This document shows, piece by piece, positions 10,618-19,718 of a stretch of 64,000 nucleotides of DNA. Origin of the DNA: Planotetraspora sp. A-T 1434 (GTDB taxonomy: Bacteria > Actinomycetota > Actinomycetes > Streptosporangiales > Streptosporangiaceae); NCBI RefSeq assembly GCF_025420585.1, contig NZ_JAOEGB010000022.1, forward strand, positions 62,001-126,000, read 5' to 3'. A program made the position numbers and the translations under genes. The notes under the pieces were generated by a model, which was given only the letters and a program-made list of their open reading frames with translations, had not been told where the DNA came from and searched no databases. The stretch's first letter is position 1, and the number at the start of each line of letters is the position of its first letter.

Positions 10618-10836
10618 CTACATGGTGCCGGTTCCGCCTGTGCGGATGGCCGCGGTGAGCAAGCGCGAGCGCGCGGGCCGCTCGCGGGCGGCGGCCGCGC
10701 GCTCCTCCTCCAATCTGGAGCCCCGCTCCCGCAGCGCGGCGACCTCGGCCCAGCGGGCTCGCGCCCCATGCCCAGCGCGTATGACCTCAGCGACGAGAGC
10801 GGGTTTCCCATGGTTTCCAATGGATGACATCCTCAC
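10618..10836 (-). CDS. Possible small hypothetical protein
   Basis: A 72-codon frame with a plausible GGTGAG site before its start. The product is Arg- and Ala-rich with a short amphipathic helix (EVAALRERGSRLEEERAAAA) and no recognised family. It may be a real small DNA- or RNA-associated protein or a chance GC-rich frame. Nothing else is visible between 10422 and 10880. Confidence 0.25.
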   Translation of the reverse strand: MRMSSIGNHGKPALVAEVIRAGHGARARWAEVAALRERGSRLEEERAAAARERPARSRLLTAAIRTGGTGTM

Positions 10837-10889
10837 CGTCCCGACCGGGGTCGTTCTTCTTCCGAGTTTGATCGTCTACCGTCGAGGCA

Positions 10890-10921
10890 GGCCACCCCGA
10901 AATGCGGGGGCGGCCTTTTTT
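10890..10921 (+). terminator. Intrinsic terminator in the leader of the molbindin gene
   Basis: GGCC (10890-10893) and CCCC (10895-10898) pair with GGGG (10907-10910) and GGCC (10912-10915), followed by six Ts (10916-10921). It ends 24 bp before the molbindin start, and no plus-strand gene lies upstream that would need it. This suggests attenuation of the mop transcript, or a stop for read-through. No full molybdenum-cofactor riboswitch could be folded around it by eye. Confidence 0.6.
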
Positions 10922-10944
10922 GATGGTGCGAGGAAGGGGATGTC

Positions 10945-11154
10945 ATGCGGCTGAGCGCCCGTAACAAGATTCCCGCCCGGGTCACCGCGATCGCCCACGG
11001 TGAGGCGATCGCGAACGTCGAACTCGACGCGGGCGGAGTGCGGTTGGTTGCCTCGATAACCGTGGAGGCCGCTCGGGAGCTGGGGCTGGCCGAGGGCAGC
11101 CAGGTCACAGCGGTCATCAAGGCCTCCGACCTGATCTTGGCCGTCGGGGATTGA
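10945..11154 (+). CDS. mop: Molbindin (Mop/TOBE domain protein)
   Basis: A 69-residue single TOBE domain (RNKIPARVTAIAHGEAIANV and then SITVEAARELGLAEGSQVTA, ending in SDLILAVGD). Molbindins assemble into hexamers that bind molybdate or tungstate oxyanions in the cytosol and act in storage or homeostasis. Length is exactly that of the family. AGGAAGGGG precedes the ATG. The remains of a molybdopterin oxidoreductase gene follow directly, suggesting that this gene once served a molybdoenzyme encoded next to it. Confidence 0.92.
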   Translation: MRLSARNKIPARVTAIAHGEAIANVELDAGGVRLVASITVEAARELGLAEGSQVTAVIKASDLILAVGD

Positions 11155-11170
11155 GCGCGGCGCCCGGTGC

Positions 11171-11459
11171 GGCCGGTGGCCGTACCGGGCCTACCGACGG
11201 GGTGCGCAGATCATGCACGTCAACCCGCTCGTCGAGGCCGCGGCCACCCGGACCATCGTCCCCCACGACTAGCACCAAGTCCGTCCGTGGCTACCGGGCC
11301 ATCCGGTACGACATCCCGCCGGGCTGCGCCGTGGGTTACATGCCGGAGATGAACGCGCTGTGCGCGGCAGCCGACTACAGCGAGCAGAGCGACCAACCCC
11401 TCATGAAACACCTCAAGGTCGAGATCGTTCCCGCCACGCCGGCGGAGCGAAGTTCGTAG
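11171..11459 (+). pseudogene. Decayed FdhF/YdeP-type molybdopterin oxidoreductase
   Basis: Two fragments of one protein in two frames. The upstream piece (about 11171-11271) reads RGAQIMHVNPLVEAAATR then TIVPHD and stop, matching the block after the nucleotide-binding strand in FdhF/YdeP oxidoreductases. The downstream piece (about 11281-11459) reads GYRAIRYDIPPGCAVGYMPE and continues to SEQSDQPLMKHLKVEI, the typical C-terminal cofactor-contacting region. Several hundred codons between them and the whole N-terminus are gone. It follows mop directly. Confidence 0.8.
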
Positions 11460-11568
11460 CCGAAATCCGTGGCGCCTGAGGTCAGCGTGGCTGACACTGA
11501 GATCGTCCCCCCAGACAGGCGCGTCCGAGTCTTCTCGCGAAACAAGACGGCCACCCGTGAGGAGAGAG

Positions 11569-13668
11569 ATGGCTCTCGAACGGTCCGTGAGCACGACGCC
11601 GGAATCCCCGGGATGGTCACCGGACACGTTCACCCAGATGACGGACCATGGCACCGCCCTCCTCGTCATGTACGGCACGGCCTGGCGACTTCACCGGCAC
11701 CTGCTGGCGATATGCGCCATGACCGTTCTCCCGGGAATCGCGACGCTCCTGGTCGTGCTCGTGGCCATGGGACACGGAGTCGTCCTCTTCAACGGTTCGC
11801 CGCGCCTCGTCGAATCGTCGCCGGTCATGATCGGGGTTCTGGCCGTGACCGCCGTGGCGACGATTCTGGGCGGACTCCTCTGCCTGGCGGCGGGCGCCCG
11901 CCTCGTGCTCGATTTCATCGAGGGTCAGCCGCTGTCGGCGGGCCGTGCCGTACTGCGGATTCTTCGCCGGTCCCATTCCTTTCTTCTGCTGACCCTGCAG
12001 TTCGGGCTGGTCCTCTTCGGGTTGCTCGTCGGCGCCTCGTGGATTTCCACCCAGGCGGCCTCCATCGTGCCGGGTCTCATCCTGCTGATCGCGGCGGGCA
12101 TCTTCGCGCTTCCCACCCTGATCGCCTGGGCGGCGCTGGCGGACCGGGTTCTTCCGCTTGAGACGACCATGCGTCTGATCGCTCGCGACTATGTCGGCGT
12201 CATATGGATGACGGGATTGGGGTTCGTCGCCCTCCCGGGCCTGGTCCATCTGGGCCTCTACGGACTGGGCGCGGCGTTCCCGGTGGAGACCGGCGCGCCG
12301 ATCAGCGACGCCCTCCGGTTGGTCGCCTCCATCCTCCTGGCGCCGTTTCAGGCCGCCACGCTGGCGTGCTGCTACGCCTACCTCCGGCAGGCCGGACGGG
12401 AAAGCACCGAGCCCGCGCCCGGCGGCGGGCCGGCCCGAGGGACTCGGCGCGCCGGGTGGTGGCCGCTCATACTCGCTCTGCTCCCCGGCCTGCTGTACGG
12501 CACCTATCTGGTCGCCAACCCGCGCGAGCTGGTCAGCGTGATCGACAACGAGGTGGGCACGAACCATCTGACGCGGTACCCGACCACCCAGATCACCTAC
12601 CTCCCCAACGGCAGGCCGGTCATCATCAGGGCCGACGGCGATCCGACGCTGACCTTCTGTGACGACGCGACCTGCGGCGGCCACACCACCGTCACTCTGA
12701 AGCAGTATTTCGACATCCACCCCGCGGTCACGGTGACGGCCGACGGCTCAGTCCTGATCGCGGGATGGGTGCTCATCCCCGGCGGCCGAGACCGCATGGA
12801 GCTGCATCTGTTCTCCTGCAGGCCCACCGGGTGCGCGCGACGGTCTGGACCACCGTTGAGAGCCAGGGACGGTTCCTGGCTTGAAGTGCACGCCGCCGCC
12901 GTCGCGACGGCGAACGGGATTGCCATCGCCTCGATCGCGCCCGGCCCCGGGGGCCGGTACGGCGAAACCGCGCTCGTCCAACTCGCGCTGTGCCGCGACT
13001 TCGCATGCGCGGACCACCGGACGATCCCGCTGGGAACGGTCACGAACAGCACCACCAGCGTCAGCCTGGACAACCGGATCCTCGCCATCACCGCGACGGC
13101 GGACGGCCGGCCGGTCATCGCGTACACCGACCGGAGCAGCCAGAAGACCACCGTGGCACGCTGCGACTCCGCGGCTTGCGTGAAGCCCGCGATCAACACC
13201 TTCGACGCATCGCGGTCGGAGCTGGGCCTGCGGGCCACGGGATCCTTCCGGGGCCAGATCGCGCTCAGGCCGGACGACAGGCCCGTGCTGGTCCTCAACG
13301 ACCCGGAGGACGACACGGCGAAGATCTTCACCTGCGCCGATCCCGCGTGCTCGCAGCCCCCGCGAGAGGTCCGGGTACCCGAGATCATCGCTCTGGGCGC
13401 GCCCGGCCTCGCGCTGGACTCACGCGGCCGTCCCATGCTGGCCGGATACGACCGGGCGAGCGACCGTCTGGCCGTGCTCAGCTGCCAGGACGACCGCTGC
13501 GACCGCCGCGCGGAGACCCCCCTGATCCGCACGTTCGGCGGCGTGGGCCACCTGGACGCGGCGGTCGGCCCCGACCGCAGGACGCACATCCTCTGGTACG
13601 GCAGCGCCGACCCCACCGGAACCGACGCCTATCACTTCCTCACCTGCGCCGCCCCCGGCTGTGCTTGA
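11569..13668 (+). CDS. Membrane protein with a seven-repeat Cys-paired extracytoplasmic domain
   Basis: 699 residues. Roughly residues 30-265 hold several hydrophobic segments like the membrane domain of glycerophosphodiester phosphodiesterase-type proteins; one further segment near residues 295-315 precedes a long extracytoplasmic part (about 320-699). That part contains seven C-x4-C pairs at regular distance (CDDATC, CRPTGC, CRDFAC, CDSAAC, CADPAC, CQDDRC, CAAPGC), each after a GRPV-type turn, suggesting a seven-bladed beta-propeller with one disulfide per blade. The ATG at 11569 follows GAGGAGAGAG. I know no assigned function; a sensor or surface binding role is a guess. Confidence 0.8.
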   Translation: MALERSVSTTPESPGWSPDTFTQMTDHGTALLVMYGTAWRLHRHLLAICAMTVLPGIATLLVVLVAMGHGVVLFNGSPRLVESSPVMIGVLAVTAVATILGGLLCLAAGARLVLDFIEGQPLSAGRAVLRILRRSHSFLLLTLQFGLVLFGLLVGASWISTQAASIVPGLILLIAAGIFALPTLIAWAALADRVLPLETTMRLIARDYVGVIWMTGLGFVALPGLVHLGLYGLGAAFPVETGAPISDALRLVASILLAPFQAATLACCYAYLRQAGRESTEPAPGGGPARGTRRAGWWPLILALLPGLLYGTYLVANPRELVSVIDNEVGTNHLTRYPTTQITYLPNGRPVIIRADGDPTLTFCDDATCGGHTTVTLKQYFDIHPAVTVTADGSVLIAGWVLIPGGRDRMELHLFSCRPTGCARRSGPPLRARDGSWLEVHAAAVATANGIAIASIAPGPGGRYGETALVQLALCRDFACADHRTIPLGTVTNSTTSVSLDNRILAITATADGRPVIAYTDRSSQKTTVARCDSAACVKPAINTFDASRSELGLRATGSFRGQIALRPDDRPVLVLNDPEDDTAKIFTCADPACSQPPREVRVPEIIALGAPGLALDSRGRPMLAGYDRASDRLAVLSCQDDRCDRRAETPLIRTFGGVGHLDAAVGPDRRTHILWYGSADPTGTDAYHFLTCAAPGCA

Positions 13669-13938
13669 TCGATAAGGTGCGGCACATGACATTCGGGGCC
13701 GCCCCAGGATGAGGGGCCTCGACACGGCCCCGGCGTCCACCGCCGACTGAGCCACCCGCGCCGCCGCGTGCGCGTCGTGAGCGGCCCACGCCTCCCGGAC
13801 CCGAGATCGGCAGCGCGCGGCCGACGGCCCTGCGAGCGGCCGGCCGGGGTTTGGGCATGGGGCTACTCATGTGCCGCCCCGGCGCGCGGTCCTACCGTCC
13901 GGTTCAGAGGTCAGAGCCTGAAGCGGAAGGGCGCGGCG

Positions 13939-16908
13939 ATGGACACGGCAATGGATCACGATTTATCTCAGAGAAAACGGGGGCGGCTCCGGCGGCCGAG
14001 GTGGCTGGTCGCCGTCACGGCGCTGGCACTCGGTGCCGCCGTGGCGGCACCGCCCGCGGCCGAGGCCGCGAGTCCCCTGAAGGTCACGGTCACGATCCAC
14101 CACATCTGGGAGGTGAACTGCGACGACAACGACAGCGTCCTGGGAGACAGCTGTGGCAACGACTACTACGCCAAGGTGTTCTTCCCCGACGGGGAGGTCC
14201 GTTCCCCCCGGGCCCCCGACGATCTCTCCGAGGTAGAGCCGAACTGGCAACTCTCCGGCACGGTCGACCGCGATGCCGGACCGTTCGGCGTCCGGATCCA
14301 GCTCTGGGACCACGACAGCACCAGCGGCGACGACCTGATCGACATCGCGCCGGGTGATTCGAACCTCGACATCACCATCGATCCGAACACGGGCGACTTC
14401 TCCGGCGACGTGCCGACCGCCAACCTCGGCTACGCGACGGGCAGCGGCGACGACTCCGCGGCGATCTTCTTCTCCGTCACCTTCGGGGACACCGTCGACT
14501 TCGACGGCGACGGGCTGCATGACGGAATCGAGCGGTCGGCGATCGTCGCCGCCAAGGACGGCAAAATCCCCGATCACGGCAACCTGCGCGCGCTCACCGC
14601 CAACGGAAGCCCCACGCCGGTGAGCGCCAGCCCGTGCCGGCCGACCATCCTCGTCGAAATCGACTACATGGACGGCCCTGACGGCCCCGATCCCGACACC
14701 CTCCCCGACCATACGCACCGGCCCAAACAGGACGCCCTGAACGAAGCCGTCGCGGCTTTCGGGGCGGGCGCCGTGCCGGCCAAACCCGGGTGCCCGTACG
14801 CCACCGCGGACAAGAGCAGCGGAGTTCAGCTGCTCGCCGTCGTCGACGACGCGCTGCCCGAGACGGACAAACTCGATTGGGCTTCGGGGCCGGGAGGCGC
14901 CACCGGCGAGTCCATCCGGAAGGCGAACTTCGATCCCGCGCTGCGGCCCTACTTCCATTACTCGCTGTGGGGCCACAACCAGCCGGACGCGCCCGCGTCG
15001 CCGGGAGGGCCGCCCGTGGTCAACGACAGCTCCGGTCTGTGCTGCTCCGACAGCGGCAAGGACGTCCTGATCAGCCTCGGCCAGTGGGACGGGAGCGTCG
15101 GGACCGTGCGCGACCAGTCGGGATCGTTCATGCACGAGCTCGGACACGCGCTCGGGCTGGGCCACGGTGGCGGCGACAAGGTCAACTGCAAGCCGAACTA
15201 CCACTCGATCATGAGTTACGTGTACCAGACGACCGGCATACCGGACGCCTCCCTCCCACCGCCGACTGTCGATCTGAACGATGACGGCACCATCGACGGC
15301 CGTGACCGCCTGCGGCTCGACTACTCCCGGGTGGCGTTGAAGGACCTCGACGAGGACGCGCTGGACGAGGGCGACGGCATCGGAGCCGGTCCCGACACCT
15401 TCTTCTGGGACGGCGACGGAGCACTTCCCTGGCGCTCCAGCGCCGGAAACGTCGCGGTCGACTGGGACCGTGACAACCCGGCGAACATCGACGCGGGCAC
15501 CGTCGCCGCCGACGTCAACTTCATGGGGATCCCCGGCTCCCAGGGCTGTCCCATGGCCACGCCGCCGCCCGGCAGCAAGGGAACGCCCGAGCTCTACGGT
15601 TACAAGGACTGGGACCATCTGCAGTACAAGGGACCCCTGTCTCCCCCGTCCAGCGGAGAGGCGGTCACGTCATCGGAGGAACTCGACAAGACCACCGCCG
15701 ACTACATCCGCGCGGCGGTCCGCGAGGCGATGAGCCTGACGGACATGGAGATCCGCCTGACGGACACGCCTGACCCGGTCGGCGCGGGAACGCAGCTCAC
15801 CTACGGGCTGGAGGCGCAGAACCGCGGAACCACCAACACGGCGTACTCAGTCAAGATCGAACAAACCCTGCCCGAGGACGTCACCTTCGTCTCGGCCTCG
15901 CCGGGGTGCAGCCACGCCGCGGGCACAGTGACCTGCCTGGTGGGGAACGTGGCGCCGGGGGCGACCGCCTCCGCCACCGTGAAAGTGAGCGTGCCGGCCG
16001 ATCTCGTCTACAAGAACGGCGGCCCCAAGGACATCGTCTCCACCGCCAAGGTCTCGCATGACGGCTCCGATACGGACACGGCGAACAACTCGGCGACCGC
16101 GACCACCCGCGTCGTCGCCATGGCGGACGTGAAGATCACCGATGTGAAGGGCTCCGGTCCGCTGGAGGTTCTCATCGGTCAGCCCGCGCAGATCTCGCTG
16201 GAGACGACCGTCGAAAACGCCGGTCCGTCGACTCCGATCGACGCCGTGCTGTCCACGACGGCCACAGCCGGCGGAGGGGTCGTCGTCACACCGCCGGCGT
16301 CCACTCAGGACGTGCGTGCTCTGACGGTCGGCAGTCCGCGCACCCTAGGCTCGACGGCCCAGGTGGAATGCACGTCACCGGGAGTCAAGACGGTCTCGCT
16401 CGTCTCCGGGCTGGCGTTGAGGAACGCCGAGGACATCGACCCGGACACGACCAACAACCGGCGCACGACCGAGTTCCGGATCGACTGCGTCGTACCCATC
16501 GCCATCAACGTCCGGCCGGGAAGCTTCCCCAACCCCATCAACCTCAACACCGACGCCACATTGGCGGCGCTGACCACGAGAGCCGGCGAGTACGGCCTGC
16601 CGCTCGACTTCGACGCCACCGCCATCGACGTGTCGGCGACCCTGTGGGGCCTGAGGGAGAACCTCTTCAACACGGCCACCCCCGTCGGAGCGCGGGAGAT
16701 GCACGGCCGCGGCCACCCTGAGCGCTCCTACGAACTGGACGAGCGCACCCGCGACGGCGACCTCGACCTGGTCTTGCACTTCAAGCCCGACGAGTCGGGA
16801 CTGCGAGCGGGCACGACGCAGGCGTGCCTCAAGGGCAAGTACAGGGCGCCGGACGGAAACTCCTACACGTTCCTGGGCTGTGACTCCGTACGAGTGATCG
16901 GAGGCTGA
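13939..16908 (+). CDS. Secreted zinc metalloprotease with C2-like and DUF11 domains
   Basis: 989 residues. A basic start and a hydrophobic core (WLVAVTALALGAAVAAPP) form the signal peptide. Order: C2-like region (about 50-155), an acidic Ca-type loop VDFDGDGLHDGIE, a zincin catalytic domain with HELGHALGLGH and a Met-turn IMSYVYQ, another Ca-like stretch VDLNDDGTIDGRD, two DUF11/CARDB-like beta domains (about 600-830) and a C-terminal domain with INVRPGSFPNPINL. The HExxHxxGxxH motif identifies a metzincin-like peptidase. GGAAGGG precedes the ATG at 13939; a second ATG four codons on is possible. It ends at a shared bidirectional terminator. Substrate unknown. Confidence 0.85.
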   Translation: MDTAMDHDLSQRKRGRLRRPRWLVAVTALALGAAVAAPPAAEAASPLKVTVTIHHIWEVNCDDNDSVLGDSCGNDYYAKVFFPDGEVRSPRAPDDLSEVEPNWQLSGTVDRDAGPFGVRIQLWDHDSTSGDDLIDIAPGDSNLDITIDPNTGDFSGDVPTANLGYATGSGDDSAAIFFSVTFGDTVDFDGDGLHDGIERSAIVAAKDGKIPDHGNLRALTANGSPTPVSASPCRPTILVEIDYMDGPDGPDPDTLPDHTHRPKQDALNEAVAAFGAGAVPAKPGCPYATADKSSGVQLLAVVDDALPETDKLDWASGPGGATGESIRKANFDPALRPYFHYSLWGHNQPDAPASPGGPPVVNDSSGLCCSDSGKDVLISLGQWDGSVGTVRDQSGSFMHELGHALGLGHGGGDKVNCKPNYHSIMSYVYQTTGIPDASLPPPTVDLNDDGTIDGRDRLRLDYSRVALKDLDEDALDEGDGIGAGPDTFFWDGDGALPWRSSAGNVAVDWDRDNPANIDAGTVAADVNFMGIPGSQGCPMATPPPGSKGTPELYGYKDWDHLQYKGPLSPPSSGEAVTSSEELDKTTADYIRAAVREAMSLTDMEIRLTDTPDPVGAGTQLTYGLEAQNRGTTNTAYSVKIEQTLPEDVTFVSASPGCSHAAGTVTCLVGNVAPGATASATVKVSVPADLVYKNGGPKDIVSTAKVSHDGSDTDTANNSATATTRVVAMADVKITDVKGSGPLEVLIGQPAQISLETTVENAGPSTPIDAVLSTTATAGGGVVVTPPASTQDVRALTVGSPRTLGSTAQVECTSPGVKTVSLVSGLALRNAEDIDPDTTNNRRTTEFRIDCVVPIAINVRPGSFPNPINLNTDATLAALTTRAGEYGLPLDFDATAIDVSATLWGLRENLFNTATPVGAREMHGRGHPERSYELDERTRDGDLDLVLHFKPDESGLRAGTTQACLKGKYRAPDGNSYTFLGCDSVRVIGG

Positions 16909-16914
16909 GCATCC

Positions 16915-16952
16915 GAGTGGGCGGGGCCTCCGGGTGGAGGCCCCGCCCACTC
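16915..16952. terminator. Bidirectional terminator between convergent genes
   Basis: Perfect 17-bp inverted repeat: GAGTGGGCGGGGCCTCC at 16915-16931 and its complement at 16936-16952, with a 4-nt loop and GTGTTTT after the plus-strand side. It lies between the metalloprotease stop and the stop of the minus-strand secreted protein. Confidence 0.92.
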
Positions 16953-16958
16953 AGTGTT

Positions 16959-18833
16959 TTACAGGGGCGTGGGTGCTCGCAGGTAGGACTGCGTGCGCGT
17001 GGCCCAGTAGTAGTAGTCCGACGGGGTGCTCTGGTAGGCGCCGACCATCTCCGGCACGTTGTACGTTCCGGTCCCGGTGCCGGCGCCGAACATGATGGCC
17101 ACGATGCCCGCGGCCGCGGCCTCCGGGATGTGCGAGCCCCACGTCACCGTGCCGCCGCTGACCGACACCTTCGGGTCGCCGTCGGCGTTGGAGCCGAAGA
17201 ACGACAGGTAGTTGCCGCTGGTGGCGAAACGGTCGCCGAAGAAGTAGGTCGACGCGGAGTCCTGGTACCGGTTCGGCGACACGTCGTCGAGGTCGGGGAA
17301 CGTGCCGCTGGAGTTCCAGTACGTCGGGCTGGCGGTCCGGGTGGAGTTGAGGTGCCCGGCGGCGATCTGCCAGAGCACGCCAGGCCGGTTGAGAGCCGCT
17401 CTGATCGTCTTGACGTAGAGGAGGTAGTTGTTCCAGTGCGTGGCGTTGAGGTAGCGGATGTTGCCGGCCGGATTGGGGTCACGGAAGTACCCGAAGTCCT
17501 GGCCCCACTGGTCGAAGGCGACCAGGTCGGCCTCACTGCCGATCTTCGCGGTCGTCAGGAACGCCGCCACCTGGTTGGCCGTGTTGACGATCGAGGTGTG
17601 CCCGGCGGTCACGCCCATGGTGTCGGTGTCCTTGATCGTGCTGCGCACCGCCCAGGTGTTGACCTGCCAGCCGATGAACGCGCTGGGGTTGTACTTCTTG
17701 ATGGTGTGGTTGATGGCCTGGACCAGGCCGGTGAGCGTGTTCGGGTACGTCGGGTCGCCGGAGCCGAGGACGCCCGACGAGTACGCCGCCGAGGTCGCCG
17801 CCGATATCTTGGTCGCGTCGTTGCCGTAGGCCGATCCGTGGCCCTGCTGGATGTAGCCCAGCATGTCCGGCTCGATGATCCAGCCGACCGGGGTGCCGCC
17901 CGCCTTCGACGCGGCCGACTGCGCGGCCGCCTTGAGCGAGGTGAAGAACTGCGAGACCCAGCCGGAGTTCTTCATGTTGTTCCAGGCCGCGTCGGCCCCG
18001 TCGATGTTGCCGTTCATGCCGTACTCGACGAGGACCGGCGTCATGCCCAGCTTCTTGGCGCTGCTGACCTGGGTGCCCGCGACGCTCGCCCAGTTCGCCA
18101 GCTCGTTGCCGAGCAGGTACTTGTAGCCGTAGTTGGGCAGCGGGCCATGGGTGGCGAGCTGCGTGAAGAACGTGTCCACCGTGGAGCCCGGCGTGTAGAC
18201 GGTGCCGATCGCCAGGTAGTTCGGGTGCCAGGCCCCCGGAGGCGGCGGGGTCGGGGTGATCGTCGGCGTCGGCGACGGTGAAGGCGAGGGCGAGGGCGAC
18301 ACGGTCGGCGTGGGCGAGGGTGTCGGCGACACCGTCGGTGAGGGTGACGGCGACGGTCCCGACCCCGGCCCGGCCAGCACGACGTCGTCGGCGCCGTAGG
18401 TGCCCTGGGCGTACCAGCCGTGCAGGAACACCTGCACGCTGGTGGTTGACGCGCCGGTGTCGAACGAGGTCGAGAGCTGGCTCCAGGATGTCGCCGACGG
18501 TGTCCAGATGCTCGCGCCGCCCGTGATGCCGAGGTAGACGTAGGTGCCCTTCACCCACGCGGTCAGCGTGTAGTGCGAATTGGGCACCACGGTCACGGTC
18601 TGCGTGCACTGCGCCGTGTCCGAGCCGGTGGTCGCGCCCGCCAGTGAGGACGTGCCGCCGTGCGCGCCGCCGGAGACGACCGAGTCACCCGCCGCGCACG
18701 ACCACGACGACAGACCGCTCTCGAAGCCGGGGTTGGCCAGCAGATTGGTCGCGGCCGAGGCGGTCATCGCCCCCAGGCCCAGGAATAACAGAAGGACGGC
18801 CAGGGCACCGGCGATGATGGGAGTACGGCGCAT
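16959..18833 (-). CDS. Secreted protein: CBM-like domain, PTS linker, unrecognised TIM-barrel-like domain
   Basis: 624 residues. Signal peptide, then a CenC/CBM4_9-like module (about 30-155: NLLANPGFESGLSSW, two Cys), a Pro/Ser/Thr linker (about 158-200, repeated PTPSP/PSPSP) and a roughly 420-residue C-terminal domain with motifs VLVEYGMNG, VGWIIEPDMLGYIQQG and FIGWQVNTWAV that alternate like strands of a TIM barrel carrying acidic residues. The architecture is that of extracellular glycan-degrading enzymes, but I cannot name the glycoside hydrolase family. GAAGAGG precedes ATG 18833; a GTG one codon upstream is also open. A palindrome 137 bp upstream may regulate it. Confidence 0.8.
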   Translation of the reverse strand: MRRTPIIAGALAVLLLFLGLGAMTASAATNLLANPGFESGLSSWSCAAGDSVVSGGAHGGTSSLAGATTGSDTAQCTQTVTVVPNSHYTLTAWVKGTYVYLGITGGASIWTPSATSWSQLSTSFDTGASTTSVQVFLHGWYAQGTYGADDVVLAGPGSGPSPSPSPTVSPTPSPTPTVSPSPSPSPSPTPTITPTPPPPGAWHPNYLAIGTVYTPGSTVDTFFTQLATHGPLPNYGYKYLLGNELANWASVAGTQVSSAKKLGMTPVLVEYGMNGNIDGADAAWNNMKNSGWVSQFFTSLKAAAQSAASKAGGTPVGWIIEPDMLGYIQQGHGSAYGNDATKISAATSAAYSSGVLGSGDPTYPNTLTGLVQAINHTIKKYNPSAFIGWQVNTWAVRSTIKDTDTMGVTAGHTSIVNTANQVAAFLTTAKIGSEADLVAFDQWGQDFGYFRDPNPAGNIRYLNATHWNNYLLYVKTIRAALNRPGVLWQIAAGHLNSTRTASPTYWNSSGTFPDLDDVSPNRYQDSASTYFFGDRFATSGNYLSFFGSNADGDPKVSVSGGTVTWGSHIPEAAAAGIVAIMFGAGTGTGTYNVPEMVGAYQSTPSDYYYWATRTQSYLRAPTPL

Positions 18834-18969
18834 CACACACCTCTTCGGGACAGGTACGTGGTGGAGAGCACCACATCGGGAGTCGAACGGCGCGGTCGGC
18901 CGAGACCTCGGACGGTTCCGCTCTGGGTGATGTCAATCGGCGTGGCGGAGGACTGGGCGCGGGAGCTCT

Positions 18970-18987
18970 GTTAAGAAACTTTCCTAA
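18970..18987. promoter_or_regulatory. Palindromic operator upstream of the secreted glycan-active gene
   Basis: TTAAGAAA-C-TTTCCTAA is a palindrome with one mismatch, 137 bp upstream of the minus-strand start. From memory, palindromes of the form TTAGGAAAsTTTCCTAA recur upstream of exported carbohydrate-active enzymes in actinomycetes; which protein binds them here is not known. Confidence 0.5.
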
Positions 18988-19131
18988 TAGTTGAGGTGAT
19001 CGTAGGCACAACTCTCACCGTCCGCAAGACCCAACCGATGCGCGGCCGTTCCTCAGCGGGCGAGCGTGGGATGTCAGCGGTGGCCGCTATGGTCGCGTCA
19101 TTCTGATCCGATCCAACAAGGAGCCGGGTCG

Positions 19132-19505
19132 ATGGCGGTGCCTGTGGAGGAGTTGAACATCACCTACTGCGAGGGATGGGATCCCGCCGGTAGATCAGCT
19201 GTGGGGCTGCTCTCGGGGAGTCCGCCGCCCAACGTGATCGGCTCGGCGAGCAGTACGCCGTTCTCCTGAGCGCTGAACGTCCAAGACTGCTTCTGGAAAT
19301 CGCCTGGCGACAGGGCTATCGCGCGCTGTGGCTCTTCGACGCTCGAGGACGCCGGACCGACAGGTTGGAATACCGGCGTCTGTCCGAAAGGCCGCGCCTT
19401 CCTGCACGAGACCAGGGAATGGCGGACGGCGAGGTCGTCTGCTTCGTCACGGACATGCTTGTCCTGGCCGACGCCACCATCATGACCGAGCCAACGGCCC
19501 GGTAA
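19132..19505 (+). pseudogene. Frameshifted hypothetical gene
   Basis: An AAGGAG site 8 nt before ATG 19132 starts a frame reading MAVPVEELNITYCEGWDPAG that hits a stop at 19267. A second frame opens just after 19193 and runs through LLLEIAWRQGYRALWLFDAR and DGEVVCFVTDMLVLADA to a stop at 19503-19505. Joined, they would give about 124 residues; the length is one base short of a whole number of codons, so a single-base deletion (or sequencing error) explains it. No family recognised. Confidence 0.5.
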
Positions 19506-19718
19506 CACACTTGGCACAGCGATCACGGGATGCGGCTGATCACGAGTACTGTCCGAGCAAGTCTCCAGGATCATGAGCTTTGATAACGCTCAGTGATGTC
19601 GGACTACGGGACTTTTGTTCGCTATCTATTCGGCGGTCATCCGCAGGGCCGGGCTCGTTTGGCGCAGCAGCGGCATGAAGCAGTCCAACCGCCGAAATGG
19701 CTTCTGGATTCGCTGCCA

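Noticed and set aside
11207-11218. AGATCATGCACG as another unit of the 53-bp repeat
   Set aside because: It lies in the coding relic of the molybdopterin oxidoreductase (codons QIMH), lacks the leading GTG and has no partner 53 bp away.
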